Counted from the stretch's first letter, positions 8,284 to 17,705 are shown. The stretch: 64,000 bases of DNA from Nocardia sp. NBC_00565 (GCF_036345915.1 NZ_CP107785.1:3100001-3164000), one strand, 5' to 3'. The notes: generated by a model from the letters alone, not told the origin. A program made the numbers and translations.

Positions 8284-9201
8284 TCACACATCGACATTGA
8301 AGGTGTGTTCCGAATCTGCGTGCAGATCCCAGTACCTGTCGCGTAGGAGCCGGGTGACCGGCCCGGGACATTCGTCGTGCGGACGCACTCCGTCCACGGT
8401 GGCCACCGGCATCACTCCGCCAGCGGTGCTGGTCAGAAACACCTCGGACGCATCCACGAGGTCGTCGACGCGGAGGTCGCCCACGTGTACCTCGCGCCCG
8501 TCCGCGCGGGCAATTTCGATAACGGTGCGGCGTGTAATCCCTTCGAGAACACCATCTTTCGCGGTGATCAAGCTACCGTCCTGGCGAACTGCGAAAATGT
8601 TGAATCCGGCGCCCTCGGTGATATTGCCGCGACCGTCGGTCATCAGCGCCAACGTGGCGCCGCGGTCGTACGCTTCGAACAACCCGCGGGTGAGGTCGGC
8701 CCAATGGAAATTCTTCACACGAGGATCGACGGCGTCGGTGGGGATGCGAATCGTCTCCTGCGCAATGATGACGTCCACTCCGTGTTGCTGTAATTCGGGT
8801 TTGACGATCCAAACATAAGGAACGGCGTAGACATACAGCCGCTGGGTGGCCGTCCGCGGATCTCGTTCACCAGGAACGGGAATACCGCGCGTGACGACGA
8901 CCTCGACAAAAGACTCGTCGAACCCGCCGCGTCGGACACACTCGACCATGAGGTCGCGGATTTCTGCCCTGGGTTTGGGCAATTGCAGGCGGAGGGTCTG
9001 ACAACTGCGTTCGAGCCGTTCGAGGTGATCATCGAGCCGGAAGAACTGTCGTTTCCACACGGCCGCAACATCGTAGGTCAGATCCGACCGTGTGAAGCCG
9101 GTGTCGAGAATGGGGATTCGCGCCTCTCCGATGGGCACGAATTCGCCCTCGATCCAGGCGCAACCCGCGGCATACGGGTTGGCGGCGGGCGTAGTGGTCA
9201 C
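8284..9201 (-). CDS. Class IV aminotransferase (BCAT / (R)-amine transaminase-like)
   Basis: The 305-residue product is a fold-type IV PLP enzyme. The Schiff-base lysine lies in DPRVKNFHW (Lys163), and ITEGAGFNIFAV and the phosphate-binding TSTAGGVMPV segment follow. An open frame extends upstream to 9501 but overlaps the monooxygenase gene; GTG at 9201 with GGAG six bases upstream starts MTTTPAANPYAAGCAW, where family similarity begins. It could deaminate an amine to a ketone or aldehyde, or a D- or branched-chain amino acid. The 11-bp gap to the monooxygenase stop implies cotranscription, consistent with transamination and oxygenation in one pathway. Confidence 0.87.
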   Translation of the reverse strand: MTTTPAANPYAAGCAWIEGEFVPIGEARIPILDTGFTRSDLTYDVAAVWKRQFFRLDDHLERLERSCQTLRLQLPKPRAEIRDLMVECVRRGGFDESFVEVVVTRGIPVPGERDPRTATQRLYVYAVPYVWIVKPELQQHGVDVIIAQETIRIPTDAVDPRVKNFHWADLTRGLFEAYDRGATLALMTDGRGNITEGAGFNIFAVRQDGSLITAKDGVLEGITRRTVIEIARADGREVHVGDLRVDDLVDASEVFLTSTAGGVMPVATVDGVRPHDECPGPVTRLLRDRYWDLHADSEHTFNVDV

Positions 9202-9212
9202 AGTGTCTCCGC

Positions 9213-10676
9213 TCAGATGGATTCGAACTCGAGAACACCATCGTCGAACGGCGCCGTGAGGAGCTTCTTGGTGGCAACGTGGTTCTGCGGATTGATCCAG
9301 GGGGCTCGGTCGCCCTGACGGGGCAGCACGCCGTTTGCGCGTTGGAAATACCCGGAGGTGAAGCCCTCGACGAACGCCTCCCTCGGCATGGTTCGATCCT
9401 CCGGACGCAGGGTGGGCGTCACGCTCGAGGCTCCGACTTTGTCCATGTGGGTGAGCAGTCGGGCAATGTACTTCGCCACGAGTTCGGCGCGTACTGTCCA
9501 CGAGGTGTTGACGTATCCGAAGGTGGACGCCAGATTCGGGATGCCCGAGTAGGCCAGTCCCTTGTAGGTCCAGCGTTGGGAGAAGTCCACCGACTCTCCG
9601 TCGACGACAAAGTCGACCTCGCCGAGTGAGACAAGTTCGAGACCTGTTGCGGTGACGATGATATCGGCCGGGATCTCCTCGCCGGACTCGAGTTCGATCC
9701 CGTTCTCGGTGAACGACCGGATACGTCCGGTCGCCACGTCGGCTTTCCCGAACTTGATGGCTTGGAAGAAATCACCGTCGGGGATCAGGCAGACCCGCTG
9801 GTCCCAGGGCTGGTACGTCGGCGTGAAGTGCTTGTCGAGGTAGTCCTGTCCGACCAGGTCCCGGATTGCCTTGAAGAGTGACGCTTTGAACTCTTCGGGT
9901 CGCGTTTGTGCGAGCTTGTACATCTGCTGCTGTCGTTTGGTGTTCCGCCTGCGGATCATCCGGTACCCGAGTCGGTCGCCGAATATCTTGCGCAGACGCA
10001 GCGCCTTCTCGTCGATGGCCTGATCGATCGCCACGTACGACGGTGACCGTTGCAGCATGGTGACTTTCTCGGCCGTTTGCGCGAGGTTCGGTATCAACGT
10101 GATGGCGGTCGCGCCGGAGCCGATGACAACCACTTTCTTGTTCGCGTAGTCCAGGTCAGCGGGCCACTGTTGCGGGTGAATCACGGGGCCGGCGAATCGG
10201 TTTCGTCCCGGAAATTCCGGGGAGAAGCCGCTGCGGTAGTTGTAGTACCCGGAGCACATGAACAAGAAGTCGGCTGTGATCGTCAGAGTTTCCCCGAGGT
10301 GGTCGACCTGGAGCGTCCACCGTGCGGCCGCGCTCGACCATTCGGCGCGGCGGACTTGATGTCCGAATTTGATGTGCCGCTTCAGGTCGTGCTCGGACAC
10401 GGTCTCCCACAGATAGTCCAGAATGGAATCCCCGCTCGCGATCGCGCGTTCCTTGGTCCACGGTTTGAAGCCGTAGCCGAGGGTGTACATGTCGCTGTCG
10501 GAGCGAATCCCGGGATAGCGAAAGAGATCCCACGTGCCACCAAGATTGTCGCGCCCCTCGATGATGGCGAACTTCTTGTTCGGCGCTTCCTTCTGTAGGT
10601 GAACGGCCGCACCGATGCCGGACAGACCGGCCCCGACGATGACGACGTCGAAGTGTTCGATTCCAGGCTTGCTCAC
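9213..10676 (-). CDS. EthA-like class B flavin monooxygenase (Baeyer-Villiger/FMO type)
   Basis: The 487-residue protein closely follows the pattern of mycobacterial EthA. It has the FAD Rossmann motif VVIVGAGLSGIGAA (residues 11-24), LGGTWDLFRYPGIRSDSDMY, the fingerprint FAGPVIHPQQW (161-171, FxGxxxHxxxW), and a second NADPH motif VVVIGSGATA (182-191). EthA-type enzymes insert oxygen next to ketones or oxidise N and S atoms using NADPH and O2. Start is GTG at 10676 after AGGAAGCC. It is the first gene of the long operon, and an operator A site lies 40 bp upstream. A ketone from transamination or an amine nitrogen are both possible substrates. Confidence 0.92.
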   Translation of the reverse strand: MSKPGIEHFDVVIVGAGLSGIGAAVHLQKEAPNKKFAIIEGRDNLGGTWDLFRYPGIRSDSDMYTLGYGFKPWTKERAIASGDSILDYLWETVSEHDLKRHIKFGHQVRRAEWSSAAARWTLQVDHLGETLTITADFLFMCSGYYNYRSGFSPEFPGRNRFAGPVIHPQQWPADLDYANKKVVVIGSGATAITLIPNLAQTAEKVTMLQRSPSYVAIDQAIDEKALRLRKIFGDRLGYRMIRRRNTKRQQQMYKLAQTRPEEFKASLFKAIRDLVGQDYLDKHFTPTYQPWDQRVCLIPDGDFFQAIKFGKADVATGRIRSFTENGIELESGEEIPADIIVTATGLELVSLGEVDFVVDGESVDFSQRWTYKGLAYSGIPNLASTFGYVNTSWTVRAELVAKYIARLLTHMDKVGASSVTPTLRPEDRTMPREAFVEGFTSGYFQRANGVLPRQGDRAPWINPQNHVATKKLLTAPFDDGVLEFESI

Positions 10677-10715
10677 GATGGCTTCCTAAACGTCAGTGCA
10701 TTCTGTTCATTCGAC

Positions 10716-10730
10716 TTGATCAAATGATCA
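10716..10730. promoter_or_regulatory. Operator A site in the divergent monooxygenase/PhyH promoter region
   Basis: TTGATCAAATGATCA consists of two palindromic TGATCA units separated by AA. It lies in the 253-bp space between the divergent monooxygenase operon (start 10676) and the dioxygenase gene (start 10930), so one site could control both directions. The rest of the space shows no gene. Confidence 0.6.
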
Positions 10731-10929
10731 CAGCCACCGCAGGGTCTGTCAAGAGGCGGGAGGACATTCACACAGGCGTCCGTTTGCGCTCTCAACCTTG
10801 CATTAACACTAAGTGTCCCTGCGAGACGCCTTGACAACGGGCCCGCCACGTCCGATTCTAGTCAAACGACCCAATCGGATGATCCACAGAGCCTGGGTTA
10901 TCCACACCATCGAGTGGAGAGCGCACGTC

Positions 10930-11802
10930 ATGACCGGCACCGAAACATCCACAAGTGTTGCCCTGCGCCACGTCGCGCCGACTACGTCGGTCTCGGAGAT
11001 TCTCGAGATCGTCGACGCCGATGGCGCCGTGATCATCGAAGGGTTCCTCAGCCCAGACCAGGTTCGACGCGTCAACGCCGAAATCGACCCCGCCCTGGAG
11101 AAGCTCGGCGCGGGCTCGAAGCATGACGACGAGTTCACCGCCGACTTCCATGGCGCACAGACCAAACGCTTGACGAATCTGATCACCCTCAGCGAGACGT
11201 TCCGCAACGAGATCATCGACCACGACCTGCTGCACGCCCTCGGCGAAGCGGTCTACCGCGTCGAATCCGGCGACCACTGGATGACGACTGCCCAGGTCAT
11301 CGAGATCGGCCCGGGCAACAAGGCGCAACTTTTGCACCGCGACCTCGAGAACAACCACTTCGCGATCGGCATGGGTAAGACCGGCCCCATGGTGATGGTC
11401 AACTTTCTGATCGCGTTGACCGACTTCACCGAAGAAAACGGTGCAACGCGGATCATCCCGGGCAGTAACCAGTGGGACGACTACGAAGACCGCGGCACCC
11501 CCGAGATGACCATCGCGGCCGAGATGAAGGCTGGCGACGTGATCTTCTTCAACGGCAAGGTCTCGCACGGCGGCGGCGCGAACGTCACCGACTCCGAGTA
11601 CCGACGCGGCCTGACCATCCCACTGCAACCAGCGTTCCTGACGCCGGAAGAGGCCTACCCGTTCCTCCTCGATCTCGAGCTCGTGAAGACGTTGTCTCCG
11701 CGCGTGCAGAAGCTCATCGGGTTCCGTTCCCTGTACCCCAAGGGATCACCGGGCCTGTGGCAGAGCAACTACGAGGACATCTCCGACCTCCTCGGCCTCT
11801 GA
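10930..11802 (+). CDS. PhyH-family Fe(II)/2-oxoglutarate dioxygenase (copy 1)
   Basis: The 290-residue protein has the phytanoyl-CoA dioxygenase layout. An HxD iron pair lies in LLHRDLEN (His136, Asp138), the distal iron His213 in VSHGGGAN, and a following Arg in YRRG would hold 2-oxoglutarate. It would hydroxylate or demethylate a small substrate with O2 and 2-oxoglutarate. ATG at 10930 follows GGAGAG; longer in-frame starts upstream have no ribosome site. It is clearly paralogous to the gene at 27045-27926 (shared GATR-IPGS, WDDYEDRGTPE). It is transcribed divergently from the monooxygenase operon. Confidence 0.88.
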   Translation: MTGTETSTSVALRHVAPTTSVSEILEIVDADGAVIIEGFLSPDQVRRVNAEIDPALEKLGAGSKHDDEFTADFHGAQTKRLTNLITLSETFRNEIIDHDLLHALGEAVYRVESGDHWMTTAQVIEIGPGNKAQLLHRDLENNHFAIGMGKTGPMVMVNFLIALTDFTEENGATRIIPGSNQWDDYEDRGTPEMTIAAEMKAGDVIFFNGKVSHGGGANVTDSEYRRGLTIPLQPAFLTPEEAYPFLLDLELVKTLSPRVQKLIGFRSLYPKGSPGLWQSNYEDISDLLGL

Positions 11803-11822
11803 CTCGACCGCACTGAACGTCC

Positions 11823-11862
11823 AGAAAGGGTGGAGCGCAGAACGCGGCGTTCCACCCTTTCT
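11823..11862 (+). terminator. Hairpin terminator after PhyH gene 1
   Basis: A perfect 12-bp stem (AGAAAGGGTGGA, 11823-11834, pairing with 11851-11862) with a 16-base loop lies 20 bp after the stop and before the esterase gene. Confidence 0.7.
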
Positions 11863-11910
11863 CGTTCGACGAACGATTCCCAATCCATCACGTACGAAGG
11901 AGGTTTCGCC

Positions 11911-12849
11911 ATGCTCGACGCGGACGTGCAGGCAGCTGCTGACGGCTATGTCCGGATGCTTCCCGCCCCGCTGCACACGCTGGGGGTCGCCGCTGCCCGG
12001 CAGCTGCTCAACACCCCACCGGGCATCCCTGCTCGCACCCCAGTTCACTCTGCGGAGGCCGCCACTATCCATTCCGATGATCACGACATCCCGGTCCGTG
12101 TGTACCGGCCGTCATCAGCGGAGGATCTACCGGCGCTCGTCTACTTGCACGGCGGTGGGTGGGTGCTGGGTGGACTCGACGGTGCGGACGAACTCTGCCG
12201 AACGCTCTCGATGTCAGCGGCGTGCGTCGTGATCTCGGTGGATTACCGGCTCGCACCGGAACATCCGTTCCCGGCCGGCCTCGATGACAGCATCACCGCA
12301 TTCGACTGGACCGCGCGCTCTGCGCCGGACCTAGGTATCGACCGGACCCGAATCGCTATCGGCGGAGACAGCGCAGGAGCCAACCTCGCCATCGCAGTGT
12401 GCATGGAGGCGCTGCGAACAGGGAGTCCGCTCCCCTGCTTCCAGCTCCTGGTCTATCCGCCGACCGACCTCGGGTCGCAGCGACCATCGTGGACCGAGCA
12501 TGGCGAGTCTCCGCTGTTTACAGCGGCCGTTGCCCGCTGGTTCATGTCCTTGTACGTCCCGGACGAGAACGACTATCGAAACCCTTTGGTATCGCCGGAG
12601 AAGGCCCCTTCTCTGGCCGGTATGCCACCGGCACACATTGTCACCGCCGAGGTGGACGTCCTGCGCGACGACTCCGAAGCATTCGCCGAACGACTGCGTG
12701 CCGACGGCGTCGCAGTGACAGCGACTCGGTACCCAGGGGTGTGTCACGGATTCTTCACCGAGGTAGGAACGTTCGCTCGCACTACCCAAGCGATCGACGA
12801 CGCCGCCGACCATCTCCGCAAGGTGTGGCGCGAATCGGCTCGGCACTGA
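11911..12849 (+). CDS. Alpha/beta-hydrolase esterase, hormone-sensitive-lipase family
   Basis: The 312-residue protein has the HSL-family oxyanion motif HGGGW (residues 80-84), nucleophile GDSAG (Ser154), and the likely acid and base in EVDVLRD (Asp249) and VCHGF (His279). It should hydrolyse a carboxylic ester in the cytoplasm; no signal peptide is seen. The start at 11911 is supported by AAGGAGG eight bases upstream; a longer frame from 11830 lies over the preceding terminator. Next to a Baeyer-Villiger-type enzyme it could open the ester or lactone formed, which is an inference from neighbourhood. Confidence 0.9.
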   Translation: MLDADVQAAADGYVRMLPAPLHTLGVAAARQLLNTPPGIPARTPVHSAEAATIHSDDHDIPVRVYRPSSAEDLPALVYLHGGGWVLGGLDGADELCRTLSMSAACVVISVDYRLAPEHPFPAGLDDSITAFDWTARSAPDLGIDRTRIAIGGDSAGANLAIAVCMEALRTGSPLPCFQLLVYPPTDLGSQRPSWTEHGESPLFTAAVARWFMSLYVPDENDYRNPLVSPEKAPSLAGMPPAHIVTAEVDVLRDDSEAFAERLRADGVAVTATRYPGVCHGFFTEVGTFARTTQAIDDAADHLRKVWRESARH

Positions 12850-12871
12850 TCGGTGCAACCCCGTGACGCCG

Positions 12872-12911
12872 CGACGGTGCGACCAACTCGAAGGCATCGG
12901 TCGCACCGTCG
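12872..12911. terminator. Bidirectional hairpin between esterase and aldehyde dehydrogenase
   Basis: A perfect 13-bp stem (CGACGGTGCGACC at 12872-12884 with 12899-12911) and 14-base loop sit between the convergent esterase (ends 12849) and aldehyde dehydrogenase (ends 12951) genes. Confidence 0.7.
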
Positions 12912-12950
12912 GCAAAACGTCGCGCATCTCGTCCGCATCGCGACGATTCG

Positions 12951-14441
12951 TCAGACCGCCATCCACGTAGTTTTCGTCGTAGTGAACTTCTCGAGGCCGT
13001 GGACGCTCTTGTCGCCGCCGTGACCCGACAGCTTGCGGCCGCCAAAGGGAACCGAGTAGTCGCCCTCCTCGAAGCAGTTGACCCACACCAACCCGGCATC
13101 GAGTCGGCGTGAGACCTGTGCCGCACGCGAAAGATTCGAGGTCCACACCGCGGACCCCAACCCGTAATCGGAGTTGTTGGCGATGCGGATTGCCTCGTCA
13201 TCGTTCTCGAATGTCAGTACCGACATGACGGGACCGAAGATTTCGTGCTGTGCCAAGCGGTCGTCGGGATCGACTCCGGTGAACACTGCCGGTTCGACGA
13301 ACCAGCCCGGCCTGTCGAGAGGTTGATCGGAACCCAGGACGAGTTGGGCCCGAGTCTGCATGCCTTTGCTGATCTCGGCCAACACGTCGTTGCGATGGCG
13401 TTGCGATGCGAGCGGGCCCATCTCGGTGTCCGGGTCGAGCGGATCACCGATCCGCAGTCCGGCCAGGTAGTTGGTGACGCCCTCGACTACCTGGTCGTGG
13501 ATGTCGCGGTGCACGAGCAAACGCGAACCCGCGGTGCACATCTGACCCGAGTTGAACGAAATCGCCCAACCGGCAACGTCGATGGCCTCCTCGATGCTGG
13601 GGGCGTCCGGGAAGATGATGTTCGGGGACTTGCCGCCGAGTTCGAGCCATACCGGTTTGGCGTTGGAGTCCGCTGAATAGTGCAGCAGTTGCTTTCCTAC
13701 GTCCGTCGAACCAGTGAAAGTCAGTGTGGCTACATCGTTGTCGGAGGCCAGGGCGGCACCGGTGACGGGTCCGCTGCCGGTGACGACCTGCAACACACCA
13801 TCAGGAAGCCCCGCCTCGCTGGCGAGTTCCGCCGCACGCAGCACCGAGAGGGGTGATTGGCTTGCCGGCTTGAGGACGACGGTGTTTCCGGCGACGAGAG
13901 CGGCCGGCATTTTGAACGTCGACAGTGTCATCGGGAAGTTCCATGGTGTGATGGCAGCGACCACGCCCATCGGCTCGCGCGTCACCAGGGCGAGGGCGTC
14001 GTTCTTGCCGCGTGGTGATTCGTCCATGAGCTTGTCGGCCAGTTCGCCGTACCACCGAATGAGACCGATCGTGGTCTTCAGTTCGACGTTCCACGCGATG
14101 GTGACAGGCTTTCCCATTTCCAGGGCGATCAGCAGCGCCATCTCGTCGCGGTGCGCTTCGAGCAGGTCTGCCCACCGAATGAGCGTCTCGCCGCGTTCGC
14201 GGGGGGAGATGCGCGACCATACGCCGCTGTCGAAGGCCGCCTTGGCCGAGCGCACCGCACGAGCCACATCCTGCGCGCCGGCCGCGGGGAGATGGGTCAG
14301 GATTTCTCCGTCACGGGGCGAAATCAACGGCGTGGTCGCGCCGTCCTCTGCCGCGGCGGAACGGCCGTCGATCCACATTCCGGTGGGAAGACTGATGTCC
14401 GCGCGCAGCTTGAGCCAGTCGTCGAGTCGTGTCAGTTTCAT
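12951..14441 (-). CDS. NAD(P)-dependent aldehyde dehydrogenase
   Basis: The 496-residue ALDH superfamily enzyme has the catalytic Cys302 in SGQMCTAGSR and general-base Glu267 in LELGGKSP, exactly at the classical positions, plus FTGSTDVGK and PWNFPM. It oxidises an aldehyde to its acid. Start ATG at 14441; the frame extends to 14573 but this would overlap the preceding gene and lacks similarity. It is the last gene of the 18.3-12.9 kb operon. Its neighbours (gamma-glutamyl ligase, alcohol dehydrogenase, amidotransferase hydrolase) suggest it acts on a gamma-glutamyl-amino-aldehyde, like PuuC. Confidence 0.92.
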   Translation of the reverse strand: MKLTRLDDWLKLRADISLPTGMWIDGRSAAAEDGATTPLISPRDGEILTHLPAAGAQDVARAVRSAKAAFDSGVWSRISPRERGETLIRWADLLEAHRDEMALLIALEMGKPVTIAWNVELKTTIGLIRWYGELADKLMDESPRGKNDALALVTREPMGVVAAITPWNFPMTLSTFKMPAALVAGNTVVLKPASQSPLSVLRAAELASEAGLPDGVLQVVTGSGPVTGAALASDNDVATLTFTGSTDVGKQLLHYSADSNAKPVWLELGGKSPNIIFPDAPSIEEAIDVAGWAISFNSGQMCTAGSRLLVHRDIHDQVVEGVTNYLAGLRIGDPLDPDTEMGPLASQRHRNDVLAEISKGMQTRAQLVLGSDQPLDRPGWFVEPAVFTGVDPDDRLAQHEIFGPVMSVLTFENDDEAIRIANNSDYGLGSAVWTSNLSRAAQVSRRLDAGLVWVNCFEEGDYSVPFGGRKLSGHGGDKSVHGLEKFTTTKTTWMAV

Positions 14442-14482
14442 CGAATTATCCAATCGGTGCGAAAGCTGAGTAGATGACCGGA

Positions 14483-15247
14483 TTACGCCGATGCCACCGG
14501 CAGGCGGTGTTGTGCGGTGGCGACGAGCCAGTGGAATGCCGGGTCCGGCGTGACCTGCCACTCGGGATGCCACTGCACCCCGAGGACCGGGTGACCGGGG
14601 ATCTCGATCGCTTCCACGACTCCATCTGAGGCGGACCCGGTCACGATAAGTCCGTCACCGCATCGGTCGACCGCCTGGTGATGCCACGAGTTCACGATCC
14701 GCGTGGGCCCGTACAGCGAATGAGCGAGGCTGCCTGGCTCGAAGGTGACCGTGTGCTCGGGCCGGCCGTCGGTCGGGGCCGAATCGGAGGGGTAGTGCTC
14801 GACGGCGGTGGGAGGGAGGTCGGGAATGAGAGTGCCACCCCGAGCGGCGTTGAGCAGTTGATGTCCGCGGCAGATACCCAACACCGGGATGGAGCGTTCG
14901 ATCGCGGCTCTCAGCAGTACCGATTCGTAGACGTCACGATCCGGATCGAGTGCGAAGCCGCTCGATCGCGACGAGTCGGCGGGAACGCTCGTGTCTTCGA
15001 CCGAACCGCCCCACATGGCCGGATGAACGTCCTGGCCGCCGGTAATGACCAGGGCGTCGATGCGTTCGACGGTATCCTCGCAACCGGCCTCGTACGGAAG
15101 CAGAATCGGAATGCCGCCGGCCGCAGCCACTTTGCTCGCGTAGTCGGTGAAAAAGAAGTCGATATCGCGTTCCGCATAGCGGCTGTCCATATGACCTATC
15201 ACCGATGCCTGCAGGCGTCGACCGGTGATTCCTACCAGTGGTCTCAT
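14483..15247 (-). CDS. Class I glutamine amidotransferase-like gamma-glutamyl hydrolase (PuuD type)
   Basis: The 254-residue peptidase C26 protein has the nucleophile Cys126 in GICRGHQLLN and His227/Glu229 in WHPEWQ, with the PuuD-like segments TGGQDVHP and NSWHHQAV. PuuD cleaves gamma-glutamyl-GABA to glutamate and GABA, and relatives release other gamma-glutamylated acids. In this operon it follows a glutamine synthetase-like ligase, alcohol dehydrogenase and precedes aldehyde dehydrogenase, so it plausibly removes the glutamyl group in the last step. Its start overlaps the alcohol dehydrogenase stop by 4 bp (15244-15247). Confidence 0.9.
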   Translation of the reverse strand: MRPLVGITGRRLQASVIGHMDSRYAERDIDFFFTDYASKVAAAGGIPILLPYEAGCEDTVERIDALVITGGQDVHPAMWGGSVEDTSVPADSSRSSGFALDPDRDVYESVLLRAAIERSIPVLGICRGHQLLNAARGGTLIPDLPPTAVEHYPSDSAPTDGRPEHTVTFEPGSLAHSLYGPTRIVNSWHHQAVDRCGDGLIVTGSASDGVVEAIEIPGHPVLGVQWHPEWQVTPDPAFHWLVATAQHRLPVASA

Positions 15248-16353
15248 CGTGTCCTCCCCATCGCAACAACGACTCGTGCTGCCGCGCCGGCCTTCAGGAT
15301 GTCGAAGCCCTTGTTGATGTCGGTCAGATCCAGTTGTTCGCTGATCATTTCGTCGAGCATCAGGCGTCCTTGCCGATACAGATCGACGTACCGAGGGATG
15401 TCGACCTTGAACTGGTTGGAGCCCATGAAGGAGCCTTGCAACTTCTTCTCTTGCAGAAAAAGCTCGGAGCCACGGATTTCGATCGGCGTGGCATCGGGGA
15501 TCATCCCGATCACCGTCGCCACCCCGGCCGGGGCGAGCATCGAAAACGCCTGCGCTGCAGTCGCTGCGCGACCGACGGCCTCGAAGCTGAAATCCACTCC
15601 TGCAGCGGTGAGGTCCCGCACATGGGCGACCGGGTCACCGTCGCGGGCGTCGACGACGTCGGTGGCCCCGAATCGCAACGCAGCGGCGAGTTTGGCGGGA
15701 ACGACATCGATCGCGATGACCTTGCTGGCTCCGGCGATCCGCGCGCCCTGAATCGCCATCATCCCCACTCCACCGGTGCCGATCACAGCGACTGTCGAGC
15801 CGGGCTGTACGCGTGCCGAGCGGAAGACCGCGCCCAGCCCTGTGGTGACGGCGCAACCGAGAATGCTGGCGGTGGCGAAGGGAACGTCTTCGGGGATGAC
15901 AGCTACTGCGTTGCGGTGCACGGTCATTGCCTCGGCGAAGGCCCCGATTCCTGCTGTCGGGCGGACCGGGTGACCGGCGCTGTTGAGCAGACGAGGGCGA
16001 GGACGCGAATGCGAAAGTTCGTGGCGGTTTACGCACAGCGAAAGATGCCCGCTCGTGCAGTATCGGCATTGCCCACAGAACACGGACAGACAGCTCACGA
16101 CGTGATCGCCGACCTTGATGTCGCGGACGTTGTCACCGACCATTTCGACGATTCCGGCCGCTTCGTGTCCGAGCAGGATCGGCGGCTCGGTCTCGAATGT
16201 GCCGTCGATCTCGTGCAGGTCGGAGTGGCAGAGGCCGGCATTGACGATTCCGACGAGGACCTCGTCCGGGCCCGGGCCGTCGAGTTCGAGGTCCTCGAAG
16301 TCGAGTTGCCCGGGCGCCCGGTTGAGTACGGCGGCGCGAATCGACGTGCTCAT
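15244..16353 (-). CDS. Zinc-dependent alcohol dehydrogenase (class III-like MDR)
   Basis: The 369-residue medium-chain dehydrogenase has catalytic zinc ligands Cys42 and GHEAAG (His63), the structural-zinc cluster CGQCRYCTSGHLSLC and the NAD site GTGGVGMMA. It should oxidise a primary alcohol to an aldehyde. The open frame reaches 17130, but the true start is ATG at 16353, where similarity begins and the glutamine synthetase stop overlaps by 4 bp. In the operon it could oxidise a gamma-glutamyl amino-alcohol, feeding the aldehyde dehydrogenase. Confidence 0.9.
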   Translation of the reverse strand: MSTSIRAAVLNRAPGQLDFEDLELDGPGPDEVLVGIVNAGLCHSDLHEIDGTFETEPPILLGHEAAGIVEMVGDNVRDIKVGDHVVSCLSVFCGQCRYCTSGHLSLCVNRHELSHSRPRPRLLNSAGHPVRPTAGIGAFAEAMTVHRNAVAVIPEDVPFATASILGCAVTTGLGAVFRSARVQPGSTVAVIGTGGVGMMAIQGARIAGASKVIAIDVVPAKLAAALRFGATDVVDARDGDPVAHVRDLTAAGVDFSFEAVGRAATAAQAFSMLAPAGVATVIGMIPDATPIEIRGSELFLQEKKLQGSFMGSNQFKVDIPRYVDLYRQGRLMLDEMISEQLDLTDINKGFDILKAGAAARVVVAMGRTR

Positions 16354-17705
16354 GGGAGCTCGAAGTAGCGGTCGGATTCCCATTGGGTGACGCCAACGTC
16401 GGGTTCGCCGCCGCCGGTGTGGAATTGGAGCCATTCCCACTCGCGGGTACCGATCCAGTAATCGATGAGATCCTGGCCCAGAACGTCCGCGAGGAGGGTG
16501 TCCTTTTTCAGTGCCGAAATCGCTTTGCTCAGGGTGTCGGGCAACCGCTCTACTCCATCGGGCAAGCACCAAGCCATGTCCCGGAACGGCTCCGGTGCGG
16601 CGATCTTGTTCTTGATCCCGGCGATTCCCCCGGCAAGGATTACGGCCAGAACGAGGTAGACGTTCGAATCTGCGCCAGGGGTGCGGTATTCGATGCGTGC
16701 CTGCTTCTGGTGGCCGACGACCGCGCGGACCGCGGCGGTCTTGTTGGCGATGCCCCACGTCGCGGTAGTGGGTGGACCGTCGAGATCGACGAGACGTCGA
16801 TACGAGGTGATCATCGGCAATGCGAACGATGTCGCGGGCACGAGGGTGGCCATGACTCCCCCGATGAACTCGTCCATCACCGGCGACGGACCGTTCTCCG
16901 CATAGAAGGCGTTGTGACCGTCGCGCTCGAGCGAGACGTTGAGATGCGATGCCTGCCCGTATTCGTTCGAGTACTTCGCCATGAACGTCACGCTTCGGCC
17001 CATGGCGAATGCGGTTTCGCGCATGATCTGCCGGGTCCGCGCCCAGTAGTCGGCAGTCGAAACCGGGTCCGAGGGCGCTATGTTGAACTCGATTTGCCCG
17101 GCAGCCGCTTCGTCGTTGTAGGCCTCCCACGGAATTCCCACGGCGTCGAGCCGGTCGATTACCGCGCGCATGTAATCACTCCAGTCCTGCGACTTGGCCA
17201 GGTGGTAGCACGACCCTGCCGTGCCGCCGAGGGGAGTGAGATCACGGTAACCTTTGGCCCGGGCCTCGTGAATCGATTCTTCGAACAGGGTGGCTTCGAT
17301 CTCTACGGCGGATTTCACGTCGTAGCCGAGGCCGCTGAGGTCCTGAGTCATGCGGCGCAACGCCGCTCGCGGACAGGCCGAGATGGATTCTCCGGTGGGT
17401 TTACGGAAATCACCGATGACCGATGCACGCCCCGGTGACCACTCGATCAGTGTGTCGGTGTCGACGTGCAGGTAGATGTCGAGGAGGTCCCCGCGCCAGT
17501 CGGGCATGGCAAATCCGAATTGGGGGTTGTTGGACATGTCCAAACCGAACGCGACATCGGCAAATGCGAACCCGGACGTCAAGCCGGACAGGAATTTCGC
17601 GGGTGAGACGAACTTGCCGATGAAGGAGCCTTCGAGGTTGGTTCCCTCGACCCGGACTTCGCGGATGTTGTGGTCGGCCAGCCAGGCGGCGACGAAGTCA
17701 GACAT
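16350..17705 (-). CDS. Glutamine synthetase family gamma-glutamyl-amine ligase (PuuA/IpuC-like)
   Basis: The 451-residue protein is a GS-fold enzyme but not GlnA: it lacks the adenylylation Tyr region and resembles GlnA3/PuuA/IpuC ligases. Visible GS elements are the metal-site strand AVEIEATLF, GQIEFNIAPSDP, ATP/glutamate-binding NKTAAVR and RIEYRTPGADSN. Such enzymes couple glutamate to a primary amine using ATP. Two bordering overlaps (8 bp with the SCP2-like gene, 4 bp with the alcohol dehydrogenase) show tight coupling. The amine substrate (ethanolamine, isopropylamine, polyamine or another) cannot be fixed; the alcohol dehydrogenase next to it favours an amino-alcohol or a hydroxylated alkylamine. 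Confidence 0.88.
   Translation of the reverse strand: MSDFVAAWLADHNIREVRVEGTNLEGSFIGKFVSPAKFLSGLTSGFAFADVAFGLDMSNNPQFGFAMPDWRGDLLDIYLHVDTDTLIEWSPGRASVIGDFRKPTGESISACPRAALRRMTQDLSGLGYDVKSAVEIEATLFEESIHEARAKGYRDLTPLGGTAGSCYHLAKSQDWSDYMRAVIDRLDAVGIPWEAYNDEAAAGQIEFNIAPSDPVSTADYWARTRQIMRETAFAMGRSVTFMAKYSNEYGQASHLNVSLERDGHNAFYAENGPSPVMDEFIGGVMATLVPATSFALPMITSYRRLVDLDGPPTTATWGIANKTAAVRAVVGHQKQARIEYRTPGADSNVYLVLAVILAGGIAGIKNKIAAPEPFRDMAWCLPDGVERLPDTLSKAISALKKDTLLADVLGQDLIDYWIGTREWEWLQFHTGGGEPDVGVTQWESDRYFELP

Noticed and set aside
9202..9501. N-terminal extension of the class IV aminotransferase frame
   Set aside because: It overlaps the monooxygenase gene and has no family similarity; the GTG at 9201 has a good ribosome site.
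16354..17130. Long N-terminal extension of the alcohol dehydrogenase frame
   Set aside because: It lies over the glutamine synthetase-like gene in another frame; zinc dehydrogenase similarity begins at 16353.
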